The notes beneath the pieces were generated by a model. It was given only the letters and a program-made list of their open reading frames with translations. It did no database searches and was not told the origin of the DNA. Below, piece after piece: positions 25,571-33,318 of a DNA stretch of 64,000 bases. Source of the stretch: Marinoscillum sp040222955 (GTDB lineage Bacteria; Bacteroidota; Bacteroidia; Cytophagales; Cyclobacteriaceae). Where the stretch lies: contig NZ_JAVKCA010000007.1 of the NCBI RefSeq assembly GCF_040222955.1, positions 62,001-126,000 on the forward strand, in the 5' to 3' direction. The translations under genes and the position numbers were made by a program. The stretch's first letter is position 1. Each line of letters begins with the position of its first letter.

Positions 25571-26390
25571 AGAGGTAATCTTTCAATTGTTTTTGCTCAG
25601 TAGCCCCAACCTTCACCAGGTTAGAGATCAACCAACCGGTGTTAAATCCGGGTCTGTTAAAATTGGACAGCTCGAAATACCAGCCATCCACTTCAAAGAA
25701 GTGGAATTTTACATTTTTCACTGTTTTAAATTCCAGTGTGCCGCTTTTCATCTCATAAAGGAAAAGCGTGAGGTAATCAGGCTCCCATTTTCTGGAAGTA
25801 TATTGTTCCGGATTTTGGGTGTTCTTAAAAGCTTTTTTGAGGGTCATGAAATCCAATTCATGGCTCATGGGGTGTATAAACATTTTTTGCTCAGAGGTAT
25901 CCTTGCTGAAGGAGGATTTAAAGGGATCGAAGGAGACATCATCAATGACCCATTCATAACCCTGGCCTTGCTTCTGCAGGATCATGTACAGCATCAGACT
26001 GACTTCTTTGCCTTTATGGAGAAAGGTGGTATTCACTTCAGCAAACCAGTCTCCGGAGTGAAAATCCAAAAACACAGGATTCTTCTTATCCAAAACCTCT
26101 TTGATAAAAGTGTTGGCCGCCTCACTCTTCACATACCCTGTTTCGGTATCAAAAAGTATCGGCAGGTATTTCTTTCTAAGCCCGGCATCTCTGTATTTCT
26201 TATCCTCCGGATAGTAGCGATTACCCCGCTCATCTTCCTCCCCGTTGAAGCGGTGAAAGAACTGGTTGATTTGCTTGGTAGAAGCATATAATGCATCCTC
26301 GGTATCTTTCATTTCATCAGTGACCGATCGCTGGGCCACTGATGAAGTGAAAGTGATCACAAGGGCTGTAACCAATAGGCAGTACCTCAT
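25557..26390 (-). CDS. Secreted protein of unknown function, envelope operon gene 3
   Basis: A 277-residue protein with a clear signal peptide (1-19, ending SSVAQ). No domain I recognise. The mature part is mixed alpha/beta with many aromatics: KYLPILFDTETGYV, FLDFHSGDWFAEVNT, WVIDDVSFDPF, FHFFEVDGWYFELSNF. It overlaps the LRR gene by 14 nt and the upstream gene by 4 nt (ATGA), so translation is coupled on both sides. No lipobox, so soluble in the periplasm or outside. Could be a partner of the WW-LRR protein, but this is from gene order only. Confidence 0.6.
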   Translation of the reverse strand: MRYCLLVTALVITFTSSVAQRSVTDEMKDTEDALYASTKQINQFFHRFNGEEDERGNRYYPEDKKYRDAGLRKKYLPILFDTETGYVKSEAANTFIKEVLDKKNPVFLDFHSGDWFAEVNTTFLHKGKEVSLMLYMILQKQGQGYEWVIDDVSFDPFKSSFSKDTSEQKMFIHPMSHELDFMTLKKAFKNTQNPEQYTSRKWEPDYLTLFLYEMKSGTLEFKTVKNVKFHFFEVDGWYFELSNFNRPGFNTGWLISNLVKVGATEQKQLKDYLYDKN

Positions 26391-26959
26391 GCAGAAGTTT
26401 CGGTTACCCGCACATCACCCAGCAAGACATCCCAAAATTCGATCGTCCGTCCGGCTATTTGTGTTTCCTTCTTCTTCACGTAGATCGTGATGTCCTTCTT
26501 GGTGGTATCCTTGTAGCTCATACCATCATCCGAAGTTCCTTCAAAGCGCTGATAAATGGTAATGACTCCCACAAAACTGCCGTCTGGTTGTTGTTCCAGA
26601 TCACTGATGTAGTGAATGTCGTACCATTTGATGCTTACTTTATCATAATTGAGCGCCATAAGCCGCTCAAAATACTGGCGAACTTTGTAGTAGGAGATTT
26701 CTTCTTTGGATAAAGAAGATACACCCATTTCACTGTCAGGTGCAAAGAGCTCTTCTGCCCGATCCATCACCCGTTGAGCTTCGGAATATTGGGTTTTCTT
26801 ATCTCCGATAATGCTGATGTATTTACTAAGGTCCTTCACTTTTTCCAACGCCAACGAGTCAATCGCTTGCTTTCTTCTTGGATCAATATCGGACTGTGCA
26901 AATGCGTTAGAAACCAGAAGCAGCGTGGCTGCCAATGTGATGTATTTGAATATTTTCAT
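26387..26959 (-). CDS. Secreted protein of unknown function, envelope operon gene 2
   Basis: A 190-residue protein with a signal peptide (1-21, VSNAFAQ). After a helical, charged first half (ALEKVKDLSKYISIIGDKKT, then EAQRVMDRAEELFAP) the second half is beta-rich (KWYDIHYISDLEQQPDGSFV, TIYQRFEG, IEFWDVLLGDVRV), a layout resembling NTF2-like folds, not established. 22 nt after gene 1 and overlapping gene 3 by 4 nt. No recognised active site. Confidence 0.6.
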   Translation of the reverse strand: MKIFKYITLAATLLLVSNAFAQSDIDPRRKQAIDSLALEKVKDLSKYISIIGDKKTQYSEAQRVMDRAEELFAPDSEMGVSSLSKEEISYYKVRQYFERLMALNYDKVSIKWYDIHYISDLEQQPDGSFVGVITIYQRFEGTSDDGMSYKDTTKKDITIYVKKKETQIAGRTIEFWDVLLGDVRVTETSA

Positions 26960-26981
26960 AATTATCTGTCTTTATTTGGGT

Positions 26982-27479
26982 TTATTTCTTGAGCACCAAC
27001 TCTTTGATTTTACCATAGTCATCCAACACCATTTCTTCCACTTTGGCCTTGTTGTTGCCGGTATCCTTCAGGTATTCCAGGTACTTTTTAATGGTGGTGG
27101 GTTCGTCATAGTCAGCTGTGCCGTCTTTCCTGTAAATCACGATAAGCACCGGTGCATCGGGTCTGCCAAACATGGTCAGTGCCTCGCTGATACTTCCATT
27201 GGCCGAGGTGGCTGAAGGAGCGTTCGCTATGGCCGTAAAGTAATTCTCGAGTTTTTGAGACTTATTAGGCTCCTTCGTTGCTATTCGCTCAGGCTCTTCC
27301 AACTCCTCCGGTTGATCCTCGGCCAGCTCTTCTTCTATCTGTGCTCTGACTTCCTGTGGGTCTGAAACTTCGGCGACCTTCTTCTTGTTTTTACAAGCTG
27401 AGAAGCCTACAATCAGCGCCAGCAAAAGAGTGGTATTGATCAGCGAAAAATTCATTTTTTTGTGTCTCATTTTATTCAT
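26982..27479 (-). CDS. Small lipoprotein of unknown function, envelope operon gene 1
   Basis: About 165 residues from the chosen ATG at 27479 (other in-frame starts at 27536, 27470 and 27455). The signal peptide ends VGFSAC, a lipobox. A long acidic linker (DPQEVRAQIEEELAEDQPEE) follows, then a small domain ending KVEEMVLDDYGKIKELVLK. The upstream ATG at 27536 would place a long non-signal stretch before the hydrophobic core, so the later starts are preferred. First gene of the operon; its promoter is at 27572-27579. Family unknown. Confidence 0.6.
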   Translation of the reverse strand: MNKMRHKKMNFSLINTTLLLALIVGFSACKNKKKVAEVSDPQEVRAQIEEELAEDQPEELEEPERIATKEPNKSQKLENYFTAIANAPSATSANGSISEALTMFGRPDAPVLIVIYRKDGTADYDEPTTIKKYLEYLKDTGNNKAKVEEMVLDDYGKIKELVLKK

Positions 27480-27571
27480 TGGTTTATCATGATCGTTAAA
27501 CGTTATCTCTTGAAAGATGATATTAAATTTCTCCACTTTCCAAGACTGATCTGCTCATGCAAATAGCATTC

Positions 27572-27579
27572 CAAACTTA
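27572..27579 (-). promoter_or_regulatory. TAnnTTTG -7 element for the five-gene envelope operon
   Basis: The minus strand reads TAAGTTTG. A TTTG element (27604-27607) lies 24 nt further upstream on the same strand, somewhat long for the -33 spacing. The leader to the chosen start is about 85 nt. Confidence 0.5.
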
Positions 27580-27631
27580 CAGGGTAAGGTTTAAATTAAG
27601 TTTCAAATCAGAGAAATTATCATTTTGAGAA

Positions 27632-27672
27632 AGTGATGGTAGAATTGAGAATATAGCTCATTCTAAATCACT
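27632..27672. promoter_or_regulatory. 41-nt imperfect palindrome between divergent genes
   Basis: AGTGAT (27632-27637) pairs with ATCACT (27667-27672). Inside, TAGAATTGAG (27640-27649) pairs with CTCATTCTA (27657-27665) with one extra T, leaving AATATAG as the loop. No U-run follows, so it is not an ordinary terminator. Possible operator or attenuator upstream of the envelope operon promoter and of the gene at 27739. Confidence 0.4.
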
Positions 27673-27738
27673 ATCAGATCGAGCAAATTGTTGGTCTATC
27701 TAATTTTTGGTAAATTAAATCCCAAAACCCAAAGAACC

Positions 27739-28305
27739 ATGAAGCCATTCAGCCTGCTCCTCTTTTTTGTCGTCATTCTTTCTGGTGCCGCACCATCGTC
27801 TGCTCAGACTAATCTAGAATGGGCCACTCTGGCTGCACCAGAAGCACACCGTGAAAATGCCACAGTGTATGGATATGACGAGAACGGAACATTCGTTTTG
27901 CTCCGTGAGGGTTCCAATCACCTGGTATGTATTGGGGATGATCCTGCCAAAGAAGGATTTAGTGTGGTCGCGTACCACAAAGACCTTGATCCCTTCATGG
28001 CCCGTGGGCGTGAATTGAAAGCCATGGGTAAATCTCTTGATGAAATCTTCGCTACCAGAGAAGCCGAAGCCCAATCCGGCCAGTTGGTGATCCCTGACAA
28101 GTCTACGCTGACGGTCTATCAGGCCGATCTGGATGAAAACGGCAGCCCCATCAATCCTTACCTGAGATATGTCGTGTACATACCCTTTGCCACGGCAGAG
28201 GAGACCGGACTGCCCACAGGCCCAATGTCTGATGGTGGCCCCTGGATCATGGATCCCGGCACTCATCGCGCTCACATCATGATTACCCCTGCCAGAAAAG
28301 ATTAA
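27739..28305 (+). CDS. Secreted protein of unknown function
   Basis: A 188-residue protein with a signal peptide (MKPFSLLLFFVVILSGAAPS, then SAQ). The mature part starts NLEWATLAAPEAHRENATV. It has no named domain that I can identify. The end, SDGGPWIMDPGTHRAHIMI, is Gly/His/Pro-rich and could bind metal or a ligand, which is inference. The ORF could start at 27688, but that adds a stretch that destroys the signal peptide, so 27739 is chosen. Divergent from the envelope operon. Confidence 0.7.
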   Translation: MKPFSLLLFFVVILSGAAPSSAQTNLEWATLAAPEAHRENATVYGYDENGTFVLLREGSNHLVCIGDDPAKEGFSVVAYHKDLDPFMARGRELKAMGKSLDEIFATREAEAQSGQLVIPDKSTLTVYQADLDENGSPINPYLRYVVYIPFATAEETGLPTGPMSDGGPWIMDPGTHRAHIMITPARKD

Positions 28306-28428
28306 TGCCGGTTTAAAACAATCTGGTTATATTATTGTTTAACTTAGTGGATTATTTAATGCACTGAAAAATTGCCACTTAGGCAGCTGCACTTCGACAA
28401 ACGAAAAAATCATAAATTTTAAATACCT

Positions 28429-28806
28429 ATGCTTCAACAAACTAGGAGTAAAACTTCTTACGAAGAATTATTATCAAGCGTAATCGAAAACATTAAGAAA
28501 CAGGGTTACGAAAATATCAGAGCTGATCTGAGCGAATATGAATCCCCTTACCAATTGATTGGGCAAACCAAAGATGTAAATTTTACTCCAGATGTGACGG
28601 CAACGAAAAACGACGGAAAAGCTTACTTTGAAATTTCTACCAAAGTGGACAATCCGAATGATCTGATTAACAAATGGAAATTGCTGGAAACACTGGCAAC
28701 GATGAAGCGAGGCAAATTTCAAATATTTGTACCTCATGGTCACATGAAGTTTACACAGGAATTGGTGAAAGATTATAACATCAACGCTGAAGTTAGAAAA
28801 ATCTAG
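28429..28806 (+). CDS. Small protein resembling the PD-(D/E)XK nuclease fold
   Basis: A 125-residue cytoplasmic protein with the order helix (TSYEELLSSVIENIKKQ), then strand PDVTATKNDGKAYFEISTKV, then helices. D55 follows Pro54, and E68 is followed by I-S-T-K72. The usual E-x-K motif reads E-I-S, so the Lys is displaced or absent. The layout recalls small restriction-endonuclease-like proteins, some of them inactive. Family and function are otherwise unknown. It ends at a strong terminator shared with the convergent amylase gene. Confidence 0.6.
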   Translation: MLQQTRSKTSYEELLSSVIENIKKQGYENIRADLSEYESPYQLIGQTKDVNFTPDVTATKNDGKAYFEISTKVDNPNDLINKWKLLETLATMKRGKFQIFVPHGHMKFTQELVKDYNINAEVRKI

Positions 28807-28807
28807 T

Positions 28808-28842
28808 AAAAAGCCCTTCAAATTGAATTTGAAGGGCTTTTT
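28808..28842. terminator. Bidirectional terminator between the small protein and the amylase
   Basis: A long stem (28808-28822 with 28828-28842; core AAGCCCTTC/GAAGGGCTT) with A and T runs at the ends, starting 1 nt after the small protein's stop. Confidence 0.9.
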
Positions 28843-28844
28843 TG

Positions 28845-30494
28845 TTAAGGACGTTTTCCAATTAAAAGTAGGCCGTCTCCCTTTTCAAAAGACACTTCTC
28901 CGTTGCTCACCTCCGAGGTTTCACCTGTATAGTAATTAGTGACCACCTCTCCATCCGTGAAGATTCCACCGGTTGTCACCGCGCCACCATCATTGTCCAT
29001 CACCACAATCACCCGATCGCTCGTATCTGCGCCGCTGTAGGTCCTTGAAAAGGTATACGGTGTATCTTTGAGTAGTTGATGCTTACCCGCTCCTATGGCC
29101 ACGTGCTCTTGTCTGAATTTCCCCAGTTTTTGCCAGTGTGACAACAAGTCCTGAGTCTCCTGGTCATTAAGATCGCCCCAGTTCATCATGGTGCGAAGGT
29201 TGGCATCCCCCGCTGCTCCTTCTGCCAGAAGTGGTCGGGCAGTTTCATCCCCATAATATATTTGAGCCTGGCCAGGAGTCAGCATCAGCATGGTGCCAGC
29301 CAGGTAGGTTTTGGTTCTTTCTCTGTCAAAAGGCCCGCCATCATCATGAGAGCTCACATAGTTGAGCACCGTATATCCTTTAAGGCTGGTGTTAAGCTGA
29401 TGGGCATAATATGAGAAAACCGCTTCCGGCACTCTGCCTGCATCTTCTTTCATGGAAAAGTTGATGAGACTCTTGAAGCCATTCCGGAAAAAGTTAACAC
29501 TGTCCTCAGCGTTATAGAAATAGTTCTGACCATTCTGGATGCTGTATCCATAGACCTCACCCATCATAAAAAAGTCCTGATCATCCAGCACCTCTGCTGG
29601 TGAAGCCGACTTCCAATCCCTGAAGGCCTCACTTGCAAGCTTATAGAGGTCGGCCCAAATGGAAGCTTCTGTATGCTTAGCAGTGTCTACCCGGTAGCCA
29701 TCGATTCCCATCTCCCGCACATAGTCAGTGAGCCATTTCATGACATAAAACCTAGGTACTCTGGGGTATCCTGTTCTTTCAAAAAACACATCCAACTCGG
29801 CCAATTCTTGCTCCAAACGCCCCTCCTCAGTCCATTTTTCAATCAGAAAATCTGGAAGTTCAACTTCCTCATCACTGTCCGTTCGGATGTCAGGAAGGTT
29901 CTCCACCAACGTACAGGCGATGGTGGAAGCAGCGTCTCTATAAGTACACTGGGGAGTTGTTCGCACCCAATCATCCGGCCACTGACTGTCCTCTGGAGTA
30001 ACCGGCCCGGTGTGGTTCACCACCACATCCATCAGTATTCTGATCCCATGTTCGTGAGCCACCCTAACCAGGTCTTTGAGATCCTCCATCGTTCCAAAAT
30101 TAGGGTCAATGGCCGTCCAATCACGTGCCCAATACCCATGATAGCCATATGTCTTTCCGGTGCCCTCGTCCACATAACTATGAATCTGCTCCACAGGCGG
30201 ATTAAACCAGATGGCATCCACGCCAAGGTCATCGAAGTACCCTTCCTCTACTTTCATTCTGATCCCCTGCAGGTCTCCCCCCATAAAACTCCTCAACAAA
30301 GCCCCGTCTGGCTTGCGGTCATAGCTGATGTCATTATCAGGATTTCCATTATAGAAGCGATCGGTCAACAAAAAATAAACTGTTGCATTTTCCCATTTGA
30401 AGGCCGATGGTTTATTTTCTGAGTTGGCAGTGGGCTTTTCAGAGCAGCCTGTGATGGCCAGAGCAATGAGCAATACAATGAGGAGCTTGTACAT
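28845..30494 (-). CDS. Alpha-amylase family GH13 lipoprotein (MalS-like)
   Basis: A 549-residue lipoprotein (lipobox ITGC, Cys17) with a GH13 catalytic barrel, degrading alpha-1,4-glucans in the periplasm or on the surface. Region I DVVVNH is at residues 156-161. The nucleophile is D270 (GYRVD), the acid/base E313 (MGEVYG) and the transition-state Asp D384 (SSHDDG). The disulfide-like insert with PQCTYRDAASTIACTLVENL and PDIRTDSDEEVELP recalls the periplasmic amylase MalS subgroup, from memory. The last 70 residues form a C-terminal beta domain. A second GH13 protein at 51554-52915 lacks these residues. No SusC/SusD pair is next to it in this window. Confidence 0.92.
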   Translation of the reverse strand: MYKLLIVLLIALAITGCSEKPTANSENKPSAFKWENATVYFLLTDRFYNGNPDNDISYDRKPDGALLRSFMGGDLQGIRMKVEEGYFDDLGVDAIWFNPPVEQIHSYVDEGTGKTYGYHGYWARDWTAIDPNFGTMEDLKDLVRVAHEHGIRILMDVVVNHTGPVTPEDSQWPDDWVRTTPQCTYRDAASTIACTLVENLPDIRTDSDEEVELPDFLIEKWTEEGRLEQELAELDVFFERTGYPRVPRFYVMKWLTDYVREMGIDGYRVDTAKHTEASIWADLYKLASEAFRDWKSASPAEVLDDQDFFMMGEVYGYSIQNGQNYFYNAEDSVNFFRNGFKSLINFSMKEDAGRVPEAVFSYYAHQLNTSLKGYTVLNYVSSHDDGGPFDRERTKTYLAGTMLMLTPGQAQIYYGDETARPLLAEGAAGDANLRTMMNWGDLNDQETQDLLSHWQKLGKFRQEHVAIGAGKHQLLKDTPYTFSRTYSGADTSDRVIVVMDNDGGAVTTGGIFTDGEVVTNYYTGETSEVSNGEVSFEKGDGLLLIGKRP

Positions 30495-30554
30495 GGGATG
30501 TTTAGTTTTAAGAAGTAGCTAAAACTAAGAGAAAGAAGTAACTCTGCCAAGTAG

Positions 30555-30587
30555 AAAAAAAGAAAGCCGGCCCTGGGACCGACTTTC
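30555..30587 (-). terminator. Terminator downstream of the pseudo-receiver gene
   Basis: GAAAGCCGG (30562-30570) pairs with CCGACTTTC (30579-30587) with one mismatch, and a U7 tract follows on the minus strand (30555-30561). It lies about 140 nt after the stop at 30725 and insulates the amylase. Between 30588 and 30724 I see nothing else. Confidence 0.75.
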
Positions 30588-30724
30588 ACGTGCTCACGCA
30601 CTGGTATCTATTATAAAAAGTGGGATTTTAGTGTGAGTACCTAAACCAAAAAGCCCATATTGTTAGATCTGTTTAGTAAAGCAAATATCGAATTCCGTCT
30701 CTGCAACATCCTTTCACATAAGCA

Positions 30725-31039
30725 TTACGCGTTCATTGCAAATTGATAAACAGGATAACTTAAAAATCGATGATCACATTGCAACAAGTCTAGGATGGGA
30801 TCAATTTCAGGGAAATTTTCGCCAAGAATGAACATTCGGGCCTGACCACCGAACTGTTTTCCTTTGTACAGCCCCATCGAACTTAAATAATCAAATGTTC
30901 GATGGCTATCCCTCAACCATATTAAGTCACAGGTCTCCTCAGAAACTTTCAAGTTGCTCACCATCATATCTACCTCAGTGAGACTAGATGAGATAAGAAC
31001 TATTTCTGTATTCCGAATAAGATCACGTTTTCCGACCAT
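30725..31039 (-). CDS. Degenerate receiver-domain protein (pseudo-REC)
   Basis: A 104-residue protein from ATG 31039; a longer frame starts at 31078 but the -7 element at 31060-31067 overlaps it. The layout follows a response-regulator receiver domain: VLISSSLTEVD where ILLVDDDxxD is expected (S17-S19 for the acidic pair), FDYLSSMGLYKG, then FILGENFP where the phospho-acceptor Asp would be (G73), and YPVYQF for the beta-5 region. The phosphorylation Asp and the acidic pocket are therefore lost, and the chain ends before the last helices. It should not be phosphorylated. Located 111 nt after the LuxR-type response regulator gene, same strand. Confidence 0.65.
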   Translation of the reverse strand: MVGKRDLIRNTEIVLISSSLTEVDMMVSNLKVSEETCDLIWLRDSHRTFDYLSSMGLYKGKQFGGQARMFILGENFPEIDPILDLLQCDHRFLSYPVYQFAMNA

Positions 31040-31059
31040 CCTTTTTAATGCTAGTGATA

Positions 31060-31067
31060 CAAATGTA
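31060..31067 (-). promoter_or_regulatory. TAnnTTTG -7 element for the pseudo-receiver gene
   Basis: The minus strand reads TACATTTG 21 nt upstream of the ATG at 31039. Confidence 0.4.
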
Positions 31068-31150
31068 TTTAGCCTCAAAAAGAAATTTTAGGGTGTTATC
31101 CTGATTGTGAAAAAATAGGTGAATTGCCTATAAATCAAAGCGCTGAAGAA

Positions 31151-31801
31151 TCAAATGATGCCTTTTTCAATGGCATATATAGCCAGGCCTGCCATGGTCT
31201 TGCACCCCGTCTTTTCAAGAATGTTGCGCTTATGTGCTTCCACGGTTCTCACACTAATAAATAGCATGTCAGCAATCACCTGGTTGGAGTGTTCCTCCAT
31301 TATCAGCTTTACAATCTCTTTTTCTCGTTTGGTAAGGGTTACTTCCAAGGATATACGCTGTGTAGCGGGCTTCCGGCCTGCCAACTGCCCCATGATGATG
31401 TCATATACTTCACGGGAATAATAGTTATCTCCCGCACTAATGGCCTTGATGGCTTTGAGGATCTCTTCTTTTGGACTATTCTTCAACACATAACCCTTGG
31501 CGCCCAGGCTGATCATTTTTTTGATCTGGGAAACCTCATTAATCATGGAAACCACCAGAACGTCCTGTTCAATCTGCTGCTCCTGAAGAGCAGTCAAAAA
31601 CTCCATTCCGTTCATATCGGGCATGGCCATATCCGTTATAATCAGATCAAAGGTTTTTTCTTTTAATTTCTGAAGGGCTTCCTGTCCATTATTGGCTTCA
31701 TCCAGAATTTCGATTTCTTCATTTGTGGAAAAATATAGCCGGATGGCATCTCTGATCATGGGATGATCATCTATCAGCAGGATGTTAATCTTGTTTTTCA
31801 T
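31151..31801 (-). CDS. LuxR/NarL-type two-component response regulator
   Basis: A 216-residue regulator. The N-terminal receiver has DD at 11-12, phospho-acceptor D57 (LIITDMAMPDMNG), S85 and K107 (YVLKNS). The C-terminal half has a LuxR helix-turn-helix: LTKREKEIVKLIMEEHSNQ, then ADMLFISVRTVEAHKRNIL. The ORF extends to 31849, but MKNKINILLIDDH at 31801 is the natural start. No sensor kinase gene lies adjacent; the partner is elsewhere. The only neighbour with a related fold is the pseudo-receiver downstream. Gap to cvfB is 111 nt. Confidence 0.95.
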   Translation of the reverse strand: MKNKINILLIDDHPMIRDAIRLYFSTNEEIEILDEANNGQEALQKLKEKTFDLIITDMAMPDMNGMEFLTALQEQQIEQDVLVVSMINEVSQIKKMISLGAKGYVLKNSPKEEILKAIKAISAGDNYYSREVYDIIMGQLAGRKPATQRISLEVTLTKREKEIVKLIMEEHSNQVIADMLFISVRTVEAHKRNILEKTGCKTMAGLAIYAIEKGII

Positions 31802-31912
31802 TTGGCGGTGTTCTTTCGTATCAGCGGCAGTGAGGGCTCCCAAGCCCACCTGATCTCTGACAATTATGTTAGTAAACTCTACTCACCAAATAATGTTTTA
31901 AACAGATTTTAC

Positions 31913-32752
31913 CTACTTCAGGGTAACTCCCTTGTCATCAAGGGTTACGAGGCGCTTTTTATAGAGTGTACCCAGTGCTTTTTTGAAATTTTTCTTACTC
32001 ATTTGGAGCAGACGTTTGATTTCTTCAGGTTCGCTCTTATCATGAAGAGGCAGGAAGCCATCGCTTTTTTTCAGCACCTCAAAAAGTTTCTCAGCATTGG
32101 GCTCAATACTTTCATGCCCAGTGCGCTCCAACACCAGGTCTATCTTATTGTCGGGCCTTATTTGCTTCACAAAAGCTGATGTGAGGTCTCCCGGTTGGAT
32201 GTCCTTAAATATCTGATTTTTATAAACCAGGCCTTTGTATTTCCCATTCACGATGCACTGAAAGCCAAGGTCTGTGTCATTGCCTACCAGTATCTGTACT
32301 TCCTCACCTTCTTCCAGTTCAATATGATCGTGTTCCACAAACTTATTGAGGTGTGTGGAACCTACCAAGCGATCGGTGACATTGTCCAGGTACATATAAA
32401 CCAGATAGGACTTACCCACATCCATCCTCTCCAATTGTTCCTTGAAGGGCACCAACAGGTCCTTCTCCAACCCCCAATCCATAAAAGTACCAAAGGAAGT
32501 GGCGTCCTTTACTTTCAAATAGGCAAACTCCCCACGCATGATATTTGGAGTCAGGGTGGTAGCAATCAAGCGATCTTCAGAGTCTGTATAGATAAAAACA
32601 TCTATAAAGTCCCCTATTTTCAGTCCTTCGGGAATGTACTTGTTCGGCAAGAGTATCTCTTCGACACTATCCCCGAGGTACAGCCCCTGTTCAGTGGATT
32701 TTAAAACCTCGAGGCTATTGATTCTGCCTATTTCGACTAGTGGTAATGACAT
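31913..32752 (-). CDS. cvfB: S1-domain RNA-binding protein, CvfB family
   Basis: A 279-residue protein of the CvfB/YitL family, with several S1-like OB domains and a C-terminal winged helix. CvfB in Staphylococcus aureus affects virulence factor expression and RNA metabolism. Family features: start with EIGRINSLEVL, MRGEFAYLKVKDATSFGTFMDWG, KSYLVYMYLD, GFQCIVNGKYKGLVYKNQIF, and the C-terminal LLQMSKKNFKKALGTLYK. Expressed from a TACCTTTG element at 32772-32779, facing the cyclophilin promoter. Confidence 0.9.
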   Translation of the reverse strand: MSLPLVEIGRINSLEVLKSTEQGLYLGDSVEEILLPNKYIPEGLKIGDFIDVFIYTDSEDRLIATTLTPNIMRGEFAYLKVKDATSFGTFMDWGLEKDLLVPFKEQLERMDVGKSYLVYMYLDNVTDRLVGSTHLNKFVEHDHIELEEGEEVQILVGNDTDLGFQCIVNGKYKGLVYKNQIFKDIQPGDLTSAFVKQIRPDNKIDLVLERTGHESIEPNAEKLFEVLKKSDGFLPLHDKSEPEEIKRLLQMSKKNFKKALGTLYKKRLVTLDDKGVTLK

Positions 32753-32771
32753 TGTGCACCTTATTAAGCCA

Positions 32772-32808
32772 CAAAGGTATTCTATTTAATGAGCCTCGTT
32801 TACCTTTG
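32772..32808. promoter_or_regulatory. Divergent promoter pair with mirrored -7 elements
   Basis: The minus-strand TACCTTTG (32772-32779) and the plus-strand TACCTTTG (32801-32808) are identical and mirror each other with 21 nt between. The former drives cvfB and the latter the cyclophilin, so their upstream elements must overlap. Confidence 0.55.
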
Positions 32809-32832
32809 CGGCGTTCATAAATAACCATACCA

Positions 32833-33270
32833 ATGAAAAAAGCAGAAATACATACCAAAAAGGGTGTGATGAAAATCAATTTCTTTGAAAAAGACGCTCC
32901 GAAAGCTGTAGCTAACTTTATCTCTTTAGCAGAGAAAGGGTTCTATGACGGATTGACATTTCATCGCGTGATACCTGATTTCGTGATCCAGGGTGGTTGC
33001 CCTAAAGGAACCGGAGCAGGCGGGCCAGGATATACCATTGATTGTGAGTTGGATGGTGACAATCAGTATCACGACCGGGGTGTACTTTCTATGGCACATG
33101 CAGGCCGAAATACCGGTGGCTCACAGTTTTTCATTTGCCATAGCCGAAAAAACACTGCCCATCTGGATAGGAATCACACCGTATTTGGAAAAGTGGTTGA
33201 AGGTTTGGAAGTAATTGATGCCATCAGAGAAGATGATGTGATGGAGAAAGTGGTGATCACTGAAGCATAA
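32833..33270 (+). CDS. Peptidyl-prolyl cis-trans isomerase, cyclophilin type
   Basis: A 145-residue cytoplasmic cyclophilin that catalyses proline isomerisation in protein folding. The signature regions are FISLAEKGFYDGLTFHRVIP (about residues 29-48), QGGCPKGTGAGGPGY, the SQFFICH stretch and HLDRNHTVFGKV. No signal peptide, so it resembles PpiB more than periplasmic PpiA. Monocistronic. Confidence 0.95.
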   Translation: MKKAEIHTKKGVMKINFFEKDAPKAVANFISLAEKGFYDGLTFHRVIPDFVIQGGCPKGTGAGGPGYTIDCELDGDNQYHDRGVLSMAHAGRNTGGSQFFICHSRKNTAHLDRNHTVFGKVVEGLEVIDAIREDDVMEKVVITEA

Positions 33271-33280
33271 TATGGCATTT

Positions 33281-33312
33281 CTGATTGACGGATATACCCT
33301 TCCGTCAATCAG
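33281..33312. terminator. Hairpin between the cyclophilin and the export operon
   Basis: CTGATTGACGGA (33281-33292) and TCCGTCAATCAG (33301-33312) form a perfect 12-bp stem with an 8-nt loop, between two convergent genes. The U-run is poor on both sides, so the call is moderate. Confidence 0.6.
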
Positions 33313-33318
33313 TTGCTT

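Noticed and set aside
25515..26291. 258-residue open frame on the plus strand, opposite the envelope operon
   Set aside because: It lies antisense to two clearly coding genes with signal peptides and coupled starts, and its translation shows no recognisable domain.
28311..28340. Imperfect AAACAAT/ATTGTTT stem after the gene at 27739
   Set aside because: Short AT-rich stem without a U-run; not enough for a terminator call.
29673..30422. 249-residue open frame on the plus strand, opposite the GH13 amylase
   Set aside because: The opposite strand encodes a full GH13 enzyme with all catalytic motifs; this frame is a shadow.
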